Source: a virus
DNA: 22,806 nucleotides
Virus record (IMG/VR): IMGVR_UViG_3300027747_001613
Coordinates: 1 to 22,806 of that record
Direction: 5' to 3' (one strand)
Shown here piece by piece: positions 1-7,789 of this stretch (position 1 is its first letter; every line of letters begins with the position of its first letter). Position numbers and translations under genes: made by a program. The notes under the pieces are model-generated. The model was not told where the DNA came from, ran no database searches, and saw only the letters and a list, made by a program, of their open reading frames with translations.

Positions 1-2590
1 CTGTAACGCCAAAGCGCCAAGCAGCAGCAGTGTTAATACTAGTGTTAATGCAAGTTACATAACCAGTTGAACCGCCAGCTAAAGATCCAACGGCAAATCC
101 AGTTGAGGTATATAAGTTCAGGGTGGTTGATATAGCATTGTTTATTCTATAAGTCCAACCTTGTTGTAGCGTAGAAGTATCTGGTAGCGCAAACGCACCA
201 AATGTAGTTCCAGTAATTATTTGATAGAAACTACTTGTATTACTTAGTTGCCAAGGCGTAGTAATGGTACCACCAGTAGTTTGAGCGCCGGTTGTAGCAT
301 TTGTATAAGTAACAGAAGTTGTAGTAGATGAATTTACTTGGAACATGCCGGCATAACCACCAGGTGAAATACCAGCAATAGCAATGTATGAACCAGCTGC
401 AAAAGGAGGTGTTGTGATTGCACCAGTAATTGTGGTTGATGTTATTGTACCATTATCTTGGCTAAGGTTGTAAGTACCTGCACCACCTACACCGGTACCT
501 AAACTAACAATAGTAGTACCTGCTAATGTAGTACTACCAGATATAGTCATACCAACAAAAAACGCACCTGTTATAGTACCACCAACTGTTAACACAGTAC
601 CAGAGATTGAGCTTGATGTGCCACTAGCTGTATTGGAAAACGTTAATGTTGCAGCACCTGTGCTAGTAATAGTCGTATTTGTTACATTTGTTGAAGAACG
701 ATCAAGACTAAATGTGCTACCAGCGGTGTTACTACTGCCTGTTAGCATAGCAGTAATCATAGTGCCCGGTGTTACGTTTGTACCTGATATTACCATACCA
801 ACAACAAAATTGCCTGATATAGAGCCGCCTATCGTTAGTGTGCTTCCAGTAATTGAGCCAGTTGCACAGTTAGTTGCTCCTGTGCCTGAAGCACCTGTAG
901 TTGCAATACCATTACTTGAAGTAGTAGTATACCCCAATAAGTTTGCTTGTGCGGCCGTAGCAGTCCCCTTACCTGTTCCACCAGAATTTATTGCAAGTGC
1001 TGTTTGTGCGCTTAGTGTAGTAAATGCTCCTGAAGACGCTGTGCTTGCACCTATGGAAGTTCCATTAATTGAACCACCTGTAATGGTAACGCCATTTGCA
1101 TTTTGAGATGCAATGGTTCCCAAGTTTGATGTTAATGCAATGGTTCCAGCGTTGTCTGGCAATATCCATGTACGATCAGCAGTTATGCTAGACGCATCAA
1201 ATTGTCTAACAAATCCATTTGTTCCTTTCCACGAAAACATACCTGCAGATGAAGCATATTGCACAAAACCTGATGAAGGTGTGCTTGGTGCAGATGCTTG
1301 AGAAGGTAATGAAATTGTAGTAAATGTACCTGCTGCAGGCGTAGTTCCACCAATTATTCCATTATTTAATGTAACTCCACTTAATGCAGAAACAGTTGAA
1401 CCCAACGCTTGAGATGTTGAACCAAATGTAATAGTAGAATTAGATAATTTATCATTAGCAATACTTCCTGCTAACATTGTATTAGTTACAGTTCCAGTAT
1501 CAGTAGTATATACTCCATTTGTTACAGTTGCAGCATTTCCTGTTGTACTTTGATTTAATGTGGGAATATCAGATGCAACTAATAATCTAAATGTAGGAGT
1601 ACCATCTGAGCCATTTGGCGCAGCTAATATAGTCTTAGCAGTCTGAGATGAAAAATTACTAGGAGTAACTGAAGTTAAGTAACTGCTTAAATTAGGACCA
1701 GTTATCACACCAGTTGTGCTATCATAGCTTAAGTTAGTATTTGCAGCTACTGAGATTGATGCACGGGCACGCGTATCTGTATAGTATTTATTAATAGTAC
1801 CTTCAATCACTGCATCTGTTGAACCAGGTGCTGCAGAAATTTCTATATATGCACTACCACCCCAACGATAAATTTTGTTTGTATCTATTGTAGTATAGAT
1901 CTTTCCAGTTTCTCCAGTTGCAGGAAGAGAAGTAAAACTACTATATTCAACTACATCATCTACATAGCTTGGTAGATATGTAGCAGCAATTTTAGTACTA
2001 CTATCTAATGGCGCATAACCATTAGCAGCGCCTTTATTTGCAAGATTTTCTGGAGTAAATGATAATGCTGTAGTGACTTGAGATGAAGTAATACTACCTG
2101 TGTATGTTCCAGTAATATTAGATGCAGTACCTGTAGTATTCTGATTCCAGATAGGAACTGTTCCAGTAAGACCACTATAAGGAACATTTGTTGCAGTAGC
2201 TGCATTACCACCAATTGATAAGTTATTAACTGGAGTTGTAGAAGAGACTATAAAAGGTGGAGTTCCAGTAGAAACCGTTGATTGAATCGTTGTAAATCTG
2301 CCAGTACTTGCTTGTGTAGATCCAATAGGCCCAGGACTTGCAGAATCAAACAAATCTTTCCAACTAGTATCATAATTATTATTAGTAGATTTGACTAGAG
2401 CTTGTCCAACAAATCCACCAGATGCTACACCAAGTCCAGGTATACCTTGAACACCTTGAACACCTCGAGCGCCAGTTAAACCAACAGGTCCTTGATCTCC
2501 AGTAACTATAGTTATAGAATCAGTATCAGTTGTGATACTGATGATACTATCGGGAGAATTTATTAAATCTAAAGTAGAAGTAGTAGCCAT
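1..2590 (-). CDS. Tail fibre with short collagen-like segment (3' end outside window)
   Basis: This is an open frame of 863 codons from an ATG at 2590 to the window edge with no stop, so the C-terminus is missing. Residues 31-54 are eight uninterrupted Gly-X-Y triplets (GDQ GPV GLT GAR GVQ GVQ GIP GLG), a collagen-like stalk common near the N-terminus of phage fibres. Next come Ser/Thr/Asn-rich shaft repeats with GNAAT motifs, a module beginning YYTDTRARASIS at residue 269, and two tandem copies of a Gly/Thr-rich module (about 575-640 and 660-715) with signatures such as GTGVGGAGTY. The visible end (PDTSTLQQGWTYRINN, then a segment with a Cys) resembles distal regions of other phage fibres. 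The start follows the upstream stop by one base (TAATATG) with no clear Shine-Dalgarno, suggesting coupling. It is paired with 2592-2954 much as 10135-11421 is with 11418-11753. The role as a virion adhesin is inferred from architecture. Confidence 0.85.
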   Translation of the reverse strand, partial: MATTSTLDLINSPDSIISITTDTDSITIVTGDQGPVGLTGARGVQGVQGIPGLGVASGGFVGQALVKSTNNNYDTSWKDLFDSASPGPIGSTQASTGRFTTIQSTVSTGTPPFIVSSTTPVNNLSIGGNAATATNVPYSGLTGTVPIWNQNTTGTASNITGTYTGSITSSQVTTALSFTPENLANKGAANGYAPLDSSTKIAATYLPSYVDDVVEYSSFTSLPATGETGKIYTTIDTNKIYRWGGSAYIEISAAPGSTDAVIEGTINKYYTDTRARASISVAANTNLSYDSTTGVITGPNLSSYLTSVTPSNFSSQTAKTILAAPNGSDGTPTFRLLVASDIPTLNQSTTGNAATVTNGVYTTDTGTVTNTMLAGSIANDKLSNSTITFGSTSQALGSTVSALSGVTLNNGIIGGTTPAAGTFTTISLPSQASAPSTPSSGFVQYASSAGMFSWKGTNGFVRQFDASSITADRTWILPDNAGTIALTSNLGTIASQNANGVTITGGSINGTSIGASTASSGAFTTLSAQTALAINSGGTGKGTATAAQANLLGYTTTSSNGIATTGASGTGATNCATGSITGSTLTIGGSISGNFVVGMVISGTNVTPGTMITAMLTGSSNTAGSTFSLDRSSTNVTNTTITSTGAATLTFSNTASGTSSSISGTVLTVGGTITGAFFVGMTISGSTTLAGTTIVSLGTGVGGAGTYNLSQDNGTITSTTITGAITTPPFAAGSYIAIAGISPGGYAGMFQVNSSTTTSVTYTNATTGAQTTGGTITTPWQLSNTSSFYQIITGTTFGAFALPDTSTLQQGWTYRINNAISTTLNLYTSTGFAVGSLAGGSTGYVTCINTSINTAAAWRFGVT
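2208..2271. repeat. 64-bp tract identical to 10775-10838
   Basis: The 64 bases are identical to those at 10775-10838, in the same orientation and frame. They encode TPPFIVSSTTPVNNLSIGG in the fibre at 1-2590. The distance between copies is about 8.6 kb and the neck genes lie between them. Confidence 0.95.
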
Positions 2591-2591
2591 A

Positions 2592-2954
2592 TTAACGAGT
2601 TACACTTGGTAAAACTGTTACAGTTCCATATAAAAGTCTTGTTACATCATTTCTTGTTTGATTAGCTCCAAGAGGATGTACAATTTCTATATCATAAACT
2701 CCATTAACGAGAGTATCAGTTTGATTGTCTAATATTACAATTTCAATAGTTCCTAAAGCTCCACCAAGAATAATGCCACCATTTTCAGTAGTTAAAGAAA
2801 CTAATATAGTACTATCAGTAACTGTTTTTCTTATTTGCATTCTTGCTGTGCATCCAGTTAGATTTACTGCTGCCCTATTAGCAGTTTTCCATGTAATTTT
2901 TTTACGATATGTAGCGCCTGCTTCTATTGTAATATTATATTTTGATGCTAACAT
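2592..2954 (-). CDS. Small beta-sandwich virion protein (BppU N-terminal-like), paralogue of 11418-11753
   Basis: This 120-aa protein is rich in beta-strand pattern, with landmarks NLTG, an RK pair, G(V)YDIEIV and a C-terminal G-T-V-T-V-L-P-S-V-T-R. Similar small proteins precede fibres in many tailed phages and resemble the N-terminal domain of receptor-binding baseplate proteins such as BppU; I infer an adaptor that anchors or assembles the following fibre. The ATG at 2954 is chosen because GGAGAA lies just upstream (GGAGAATAAAATG) and overlaps the gp14 stop. The in-frame ATG at 2984 would overlap gp14 by 29 bp and is less likely. The 111-aa protein at 11418-11753 shares LTG, RK, G.Y.YD.EIV and a terminal P..TR, so the two look like distant paralogues. 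Confidence 0.75.
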   Translation of the reverse strand: MLASKYNITIEAGATYRKKITWKTANRAAVNLTGCTARMQIRKTVTDSTILVSLTTENGGIILGGALGTIEIVILDNQTDTLVNGVYDIEIVHPLGANQTRNDVTRLLYGTVTVLPSVTR

Positions 2955-2955
2955 T

Positions 2956-3612
2956 TTATTCTCCAAATGGATTATTTGTATCAAACACTATATTTTTTGC
3001 TTCTTGCGTGAAATTGATATTATTACTATTGCTTCCATACACATTAATTGGTTCGATGCCAGATTGCGTATCAATACTATTAGATTTAAGAGTTTCAAAT
3101 ACATCAATTGCAGGAACTCCGGTTTCAATACGCTCTGATGCATATTGAAATAGTTCTACTTGAAGACGATATACATAAAGTTTCTTTAACTGATAGAATG
3201 GATCTTGATGTTCAACAAATTTTATTTCAAATAATCCTTTTGTTAATGGATAATAAAGTAAATCACCTTCTGATGGACGATTAGGCAATATATTTACACT
3301 ATGTTTTCCAACAACACGTTCCCAAGTTCTACGAGCAACTGTAAGTGTTGCTGATTGCTCCATCATTAAACCAAATTTTTGGATAAACGCGCCTTGACCT
3401 TCAAAACCATCAACATTTTCAAGATACATATCAATAGGATATGCGTATTCAAACTTAGATAGCCTATCTTCTCCAAGAATATCATCCTTTGCAACTAATT
3501 GACGAGGAATATACATAAATTCCTGTCCCCAAATTGAGATCGATTCAATGATCAAATCTTCAAGAAGATACTGTTCATTTCGTGTTCCATGAGAAAAATA
3601 AACGTTTGGCAT
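2956..3612 (-). CDS. 14: T4-like neck protein gp14 (head completion)
   Basis: This 218-aa protein matches the gp14 family of T4-like phages. Its N-terminus, MPNVYFSHGTRNEQYLLEDL, and the following I-I-E-S-I-S-I-W-G-Q-E-F-M-Y-I-P-R are characteristic, as is the internal YPLTKGLFEIKFVEHQDPFY. In T4, gp13 and gp14 form the neck that closes the DNA-filled head and provides the docking site for the tail. It is somewhat shorter than T4 gp14 (about 256 aa). It lies one base downstream of gp13 (TAATATG junction), preserving the T4 order gp13-gp14, and shares its late promoter. In T4 the next genes are gp15 and gp16; here a small beta protein and a fibre follow instead. The assignment rests on recalled family sequence and synteny. 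Confidence 0.88.
   Translation of the reverse strand: MPNVYFSHGTRNEQYLLEDLIIESISIWGQEFMYIPRQLVAKDDILGEDRLSKFEYAYPIDMYLENVDGFEGQGAFIQKFGLMMEQSATLTVARRTWERVVGKHSVNILPNRPSEGDLLYYPLTKGLFEIKFVEHQDPFYQLKKLYVYRLQVELFQYASERIETGVPAIDVFETLKSNSIDTQSGIEPINVYGSNSNNINFTQEAKNIVFDTNNPFGE
2959..2964 (-). promoter_or_regulatory. Shine-Dalgarno GGAGAA that sets the start at 2954
   Basis: On the minus strand the sequence reads GGAGAATAAAATG. The GGAG core is 6 bases from the ATG at 2954, and the last two codons and stop of gp14 (GGA GAA TAA) lie inside it. This favours the shorter start over the in-frame ATG at 2984 and implies that ribosomes finishing gp14 pass directly over the initiation site. Confidence 0.65.
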
Positions 3613-3613
3613 A

Positions 3614-4354
3614 TTAACCCATGCTAAAACTTAAAGGTGCAGACTTATTCATGATGTCATCTTCTAATTCTTTAATCTCAGCTTGAGCTTCAAGATATAA
3701 CTTATCACCATCGATAGTCACTCCACCAGGAAGTTGCATTCCGCTAAACTTCTTGAGGTTAGTTGCCCATTGTCTTTTAATAAGAGCTGTTGTATAATGC
3801 TTCAACCAATTTTCATTATATAGTTTTGGAGCAGATGCTGGATCAAGTGCACGATAACATTCAACTAATATGTAGCTGCCTATAGCCATCTTATTCTGCC
3901 AATCTGTATCGATATATAAACGATTATTTAATCTATTAAATCTATAAAGAGGCTGACCATTTAATGTTAAATCTAGCAATGCTAGATGAGACATAACCTG
4001 TGTGTAGTATAGAATTGAAGTAGAAGATAAATCGTATAAGTCATTAAGACGCAATTGATATTGCAAATCAAATATTGACTTTGAAGTAGATGTTCCTGAT
4101 GCTACAGGAAATACTCGCGTTACGCCATAAATTAAATCATTAACTTCAAAATATTGATTATCAATATCTTGCTGAGTAATTTGATGTTTTAGATATACTT
4201 TTTCAATTCCATCATAGTGATATAACCGAAAATATTCAATAGCATCATCAACACGATCTTCAACTTGCTGATCATCAATATTAATTTCAATGACAGGTTC
4301 GCCAAGTGCTCTTAAGCAATAATCTATTAAAGTTTGTCTTGATGTAACTGCCAT
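3614..4354 (-). CDS. 13: T4-like neck protein gp13 (head completion)
   Basis: This 246-aa protein has the recognisable gp13 N-terminus of T4-like phages (SRQTLIDYCLRALGEPVIEI, then N-I-D-D-Q-Q-V-E-D-R-V-D-D-A-I-E-Y-F). The central section with L-N-G-Q-P-L-Y-R-F-N-R-L-N-N-R-L-Y-I-D-T-D-W and the acidic C-terminal helix also fit. In T4, gp13 works with gp14 to complete the packaged head before the tail joins. It is shorter than T4 gp13 (about 309 aa). The start is supported by an AGGA ribosome site (CAGGATATCATATG) and by a TATAAATA late promoter core 23 bases upstream. It is the first gene of the gp13-gp14 unit, separated from the cupin by 83 bp. Confidence 0.9.
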   Translation of the reverse strand: MAVTSRQTLIDYCLRALGEPVIEINIDDQQVEDRVDDAIEYFRLYHYDGIEKVYLKHQITQQDIDNQYFEVNDLIYGVTRVFPVASGTSTSKSIFDLQYQLRLNDLYDLSSTSILYYTQVMSHLALLDLTLNGQPLYRFNRLNNRLYIDTDWQNKMAIGSYILVECYRALDPASAPKLYNENWLKHYTTALIKRQWATNLKKFSGMQLPGGVTIDGDKLYLEAQAEIKELEDDIMNKSAPLSFSMG

Positions 4355-4437
4355 ATGATATCCTGTTTTGTTTTAGTATTTATATGTTATATGAGTAATG
4401 CTAAGAAATAAGCGATCACTTCATATCTATAAGGTTA
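4355..4437. other. 83-bp intergenic region with late promoter for the neck genes
   Basis: This is the longest gene-free gap in the window. After the cupin's tandem stops (TGA TAA in frame) it holds an imperfect 12-bp palindrome (4410-4421, aagcgatcactt), the TATAAATA core at 4377-4384 and the gp13 ribosome site. No hairpin followed by a T-run was found, so there is no obvious intrinsic terminator. Confidence 0.6.
4377..4384 (-). promoter_or_regulatory. T4-type late promoter core TATAAATA upstream of gp13
   Basis: The minus strand reads CATATAAATACTAAAAC, an exact match to the T4 late promoter core TATAAATA including the common CT that follows. With T4 geometry, transcription would start near 4371 and give a leader of about 17 bases containing CAGGA before the gp13 ATG at 4354. 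The site lies in an intergenic gap, so the match is not a by-product of coding sequence. Confidence 0.72.
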
Positions 4438-4776
4438 TCAATAAACTCTTACGATATGACCATCAATTATACTAGTATTTGAATTAGTGCCAATGAGCTC
4501 TGAATTTTTCATGTTTACAAATGCAGTATTTGGTTCTAAAATTTCAATTTCATGCCATTGATTAGCTGGTAATTCAATTGGTCTTGACATAGGAGTGGCT
4601 ATGAATTCATAGCCACTTTCCATAGTTATTTTCATACTACCTGATGAACAATATGTGTGATGCATATATGTATGTTGGTGTTTAAGTAAACCTTGACCTG
4701 TATCGCCTCTATAAAAAGATAAAACACATCCATTAATCGTGTATTGATGTATAACATTTACATTTGATGTAATCAT
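4438..4776 (-). CDS. Small cupin-domain protein
   Basis: This 112-aa protein is a single-domain cupin. Motif 1 is seen as H33-Q-H35-T-Y-M-H39-H40 followed by G46; the usual Glu position holds His. Motif 2 is seen as P70-A-N-Q-W-H75. His33, His35, His75 and His39 or His40 could bind a metal ion. Most such proteins are metal-dependent enzymes or sugar-binding proteins, but cupin-like folds also occur as structural parts, so the function is open. It lies five bases after the 871-aa protein, has no clear Shine-Dalgarno (C-T-A-A-A-A-A-T-T before ATG), and probably depends on coupling. It ends in tandem stops TGA TAA. Its position inside the late structural block suggests a virion or glycan-related role, which is inference. 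Confidence 0.75.
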   Translation of the reverse strand: MITSNVNVIHQYTINGCVLSFYRGDTGQGLLKHQHTYMHHTYCSSGSMKITMESGYEFIATPMSRPIELPANQWHEIEILEPNTAFVNMKNSELIGTNSNTSIIDGHIVRVY

Positions 4777-4781
4777 AATTT

Positions 4782-7397
4782 TTAGAAAAAAACAATAAAT
4801 TTACCACTACTAGTACTGGTAGCAATAGGCAAAACATTTATAGCCCAACCAGTATTATTTCCGCCATTTGTTGACCCAGTAGATACTGGACCGGCAAACC
4901 AATAGTAATTATAATTACCAGGCGTACCTGATTGTGTACCATTTATGTATGAAATAGTAACATAGTTACAAGTAAAATATGATGTTGTAGTATTATTTAT
5001 TGTGTGTTTCGTTGAACCTGTACCAATAATCTGTAATGGATAAGTTGCTGTGCCATTTAAACTAAAACTACGAAAATTTAATGTGCCTGTATTAGCAAAA
5101 TAAATTATACAACCAGATGCTGTTATATTGGCGTTTGTAAAATTGTTAATTGTTCCATTAGAACCAAATACACTAAACGTATATAATGGAGCATTCACGG
5201 GATTGCAAATAACATTATTCAGCGTATAATTACCAGCGCCCATATTAACATTTGCATTAAATCCATTAGTACCTATATTAATTGTACTGGTGCCAGCATT
5301 AACTATTGCAGTAGATGAACCACTTAAATCAAAATAATCTTTAGCATTAATTGTACTAGAGCCAAGATTTATTGTTGGTGAACCTGATAGAGTAATACCA
5401 CTGCAGTTAATATTATAATTATTGGTGTTAAAAGTTCCTGTTGATGCGAAATAAACATAAGTTGTAATAATATTTGAAGCTAATGTAACACTATTTGTTC
5501 CCAAAAAATTTAAGTTTCTTATAGAATTTGTACCAAGATTAAATGTAATTGGTGATGCATTTGCAAATACAACGTCCAAATCGGTCATTTTATTTGCTAA
5601 AGAAGAGTAACTTAAATCCAAATTGCCTGAAAATCGAACAGCTCCAGCAAATTGTGTAAATAATTTGCCAGTAAAATTACTTACATCAAGATTCTTTATA
5701 TTTGCATAATAAAAAGCCGATGAACAGCAGCACGGCCCAGTCGTGAATGTTAGACCAAACTGTACATTGTTAGCACCTATAAATTTAATATTGGGAGGAA
5801 TTCCAATTGATACATTTTCTTCTTCATAATATCCAGTTATACTAGTAGCGTAAAAAGTATCAATAGTAAAACTTAATTGCGTTGAAAATGTAGCGTTTAC
5901 AATTACAGTGTTATAAGTATACCTTGACAAAAATGTTATGTTATAATTAGAAGGATTTGAAATATCCGCAGCTAGAATTAATTTATTGCCATAGTTAAGC
6001 GTAACATCTGCACCAATTGCAATTTTTTTTCCAAGAGTGCAGTTTCCTGTGGTTCCTGTTACTCCATATATAACTGTTGTGATAATAGGTGTAAGTGTAA
6101 CACCAACTCCTGAAGCTGTTGAATATAGACCACTGCCCATGCTAATTCCCTGAGGTCCACTAGCGGTATTAGTGCCTGGAGGAATTCCAGTTATTGATGT
6201 TGCAAATGGTACATTGAAACATGGAAATATCATGGTATATGCATTGACGCTTGGAATTGTCCAGCCAGAATATGCAATAGCTCCAGTAAAATACGGAGCA
6301 TCAATACCGGCCATAAAGGCTAATGTGGCATTATTTTGACAAGTAAATGTGATATTGCCACTACCAGACCAAGTTGGTATGCTAAAAACTAAGTTCATAT
6401 TATTATATGCTGTAAGCGTTATTGCATTTCCACTATAATTAGGAATTTCAATGACAATACACGTACCAGTAGGAGATGTCTTGGGTGATAATCCTGCCAC
6501 CCCTGCATACGTGCCACTAGGCTGAGTATACAGTGTACCACTTGAAGCAGAAGTTAGAATAATTTTACCAAGTGTGCCAGGATCAAAAAAATGATAGTTA
6601 GTAGATGTGACGGAAGTAAATGTAAGACATGAAAATGATGATCCTGTTGTAGCACCACCATTTGTTGCATCAATCCATCCTGATGTAAAAGTGCAAGCTG
6701 CAGTAGTTTTAAAATTGTCAACAAGTTTAAGTGCATAAGTAGGTGAAGCACCTGCAGAATAGTTAATAATAACAGGAGAAGAAATAGTTTGATTGTTAGA
6801 TTTGATTGAGGCAGCGGCGGCAGTAAGAAATGTTAAACTTCCGGTATGGGTCCATGTAAGTCCTGATGCTGGTAACCACATATTGCCATATACATTTAAT
6901 GTACTAGTGCCAGTCAGTGTCAATGTACCATTAATACTAGTTGTGATAACGTTGCCAGGTGTCGTTCCTACATCACCTATATAAAGTGCACCAGCATATG
7001 CAGTTGCACCTATTGTAACAGTTGGGCTAGGACCTGAATTTGCATCAAAAATAATTTCGTCTGTACTACCTGACGCTGGAGCTGTTGTGCTAGAAGCTGC
7101 AGCCATAGTATAACAGCTCTGACTAGTTAAAGCACCGCTAGAAGCAGTAGTGTTATAGGTACCTGTTCCTCCTGTCGTACCACTAATTTGAGTTCCAATA
7201 GTACCACGAGCAGTGCCGGTACTATCATATAATAGTTGATTTTGAGCTATAGTTCCTGAAGTAACTGCTGTAACTGTTAAAATAGCATTTGTTCCAGTAG
7301 GACGGCTAGCGGTAAACGAGGCTTTACCAGATGCTGTAGACCAACGCCCAGCTGTAGCCCATGTTCCTGTGCCACCAACCCAATACTTTGCTGCCAT
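4782..7397 (-). CDS. Large beta-rich virion protein, likely beta-solenoid fibre or appendage
   Basis: This 871-aa protein is dominated by Gly, Ser, Thr and Asn with short alternating beta patterns (N-L-D-S-, T-I-N-L-G-S-S-T-I-N-A, N-I-G-T-N-G-F), as expected for a parallel beta-helix. The N-terminus MAAKYWVGGTGTWATAGRWS is a common opening in proteins of large environmental phages. Residues about 37-95 form a Gly/Thr module (TGGTGTYN) related to modules in the fibre at 1-2590. The C-terminal stretch W-F-A-G-P-V-S-T-G-S-T-N-G-G-N-N-T-G-W is also a recurring phage signature. There is no catalytic motif. It follows the 126-aa gene by two bases. I infer a surface appendage or receptor-binding protein; it could also decorate the baseplate. 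Confidence 0.7.
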   Translation of the reverse strand: MAAKYWVGGTGTWATAGRWSTASGKASFTASRPTGTNAILTVTAVTSGTIAQNQLLYDSTGTARGTIGTQISGTTGGTGTYNTTASSGALTSQSCYTMAAASSTTAPASGSTDEIIFDANSGPSPTVTIGATAYAGALYIGDVGTTPGNVITTSINGTLTLTGTSTLNVYGNMWLPASGLTWTHTGSLTFLTAAAASIKSNNQTISSPVIINYSAGASPTYALKLVDNFKTTAACTFTSGWIDATNGGATTGSSFSCLTFTSVTSTNYHFFDPGTLGKIILTSASSGTLYTQPSGTYAGVAGLSPKTSPTGTCIVIEIPNYSGNAITLTAYNNMNLVFSIPTWSGSGNITFTCQNNATLAFMAGIDAPYFTGAIAYSGWTIPSVNAYTMIFPCFNVPFATSITGIPPGTNTASGPQGISMGSGLYSTASGVGVTLTPIITTVIYGVTGTTGNCTLGKKIAIGADVTLNYGNKLILAADISNPSNYNITFLSRYTYNTVIVNATFSTQLSFTIDTFYATSITGYYEEENVSIGIPPNIKFIGANNVQFGLTFTTGPCCCSSAFYYANIKNLDVSNFTGKLFTQFAGAVRFSGNLDLSYSSLANKMTDLDVVFANASPITFNLGTNSIRNLNFLGTNSVTLASNIITTYVYFASTGTFNTNNYNINCSGITLSGSPTINLGSSTINAKDYFDLSGSSTAIVNAGTSTINIGTNGFNANVNMGAGNYTLNNVICNPVNAPLYTFSVFGSNGTINNFTNANITASGCIIYFANTGTLNFRSFSLNGTATYPLQIIGTGSTKHTINNTTTSYFTCNYVTISYINGTQSGTPGNYNYYWFAGPVSTGSTNGGNNTGWAINVLPIATSTSSGKFIVFF

Positions 7398-7399
7398 AA

Positions 7400-7780
7400 T
7401 TAAGCTTCAGTTCCTATTGCAATTACATCCCAGCGTTGATCTTCAGCATTGTATATGCAACCAATGTATGCTGTTTTTATTCCTGATGATCCACTTGATG
7501 TACCTACTGTTACGGGAAGAGTTGTACCAACTGCTCTAAATGCGCCAGAAGAACCAGTAGTTAGTGTTATTGTTCTAGTTGCTACACCATCTGATTTAAT
7601 TCTAAAAAGTAATTTATCACCATTTGCTGGAGTACCAGTTGGAGTATTTATAGTAAGATCACCTGCTTGTGCAGTTGCGCAATATTCGTCAAATGCATTG
7701 CTAGGAGTTAATGGAGATGTAATAGATCCAGTTGTTACGTTAACGCGTAAACTTGATAGTCCTGTAATGTTTAATGCCAT
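7400..7780 (-). CDS. Small conserved phage structural protein, beta-rich
   Basis: This 126-aa protein has the pattern of small virion proteins found beside fibre genes: N-terminal M-A-L-N-I-T-G-L-S-S-L-R-V-N-V, a central G-D-K-L-L-F-R-I-K-S-D-G, a Thr-rich R-T-I-T-L-T-T-G strand, and an end that reads Y-N-A-E-D-Q-R-W-D-V-I-A-I-G. The W-D-V motif near the C-terminus is typical of small trimeric tip or collar domains, but I cannot name a specific family. AAGGA lies upstream of the ATG (AAGGATTAATAATG), inside the end of the preceding gene. It sits between the 670-aa repeat protein and the 871-aa protein, and is probably translated with both. Function as a minor virion component is inferred from context. 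Confidence 0.6.
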   Translation of the reverse strand: MALNITGLSSLRVNVTTGSITSPLTPSNAFDEYCATAQAGDLTINTPTGTPANGDKLLFRIKSDGVATRTITLTTGSSGAFRAVGTTLPVTVGTSSGSSGIKTAYIGCIYNAEDQRWDVIAIGTEA

Positions 7781-7789
7781 TATTAATCC

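Noticed and set aside
618-1106. Plus-strand open frame of 162 codons, Val/Pro-rich
   Set aside because: It is antisense to the partial fibre at 1-2590, which is continuous in the other direction with clear fibre repeats. The same explanation covers 7449-7802, 12778-12999 and 13783-14409.
2952-2984. Start at 2984 for the small beta protein
   Set aside because: It would overlap gp14 by 29 bp and has no ribosome site, whereas the ATG at 2954 has GGAGAA at ideal distance and gives the usual N-terminus.
2725-3138. Plus-strand frame with hydrophobic, membrane-like segments
   Set aside because: It overlaps the gp14 gene and the small beta gene in antisense, has no ribosome site, and crosses a well-supported gene junction.
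4410-4421. Imperfect palindrome aagcgatcactt as an operator or terminator
   Set aside because: There is no loop and no following T-run on the minus strand, and a single 12-bp imperfect palindrome is expected by chance at this length scale.
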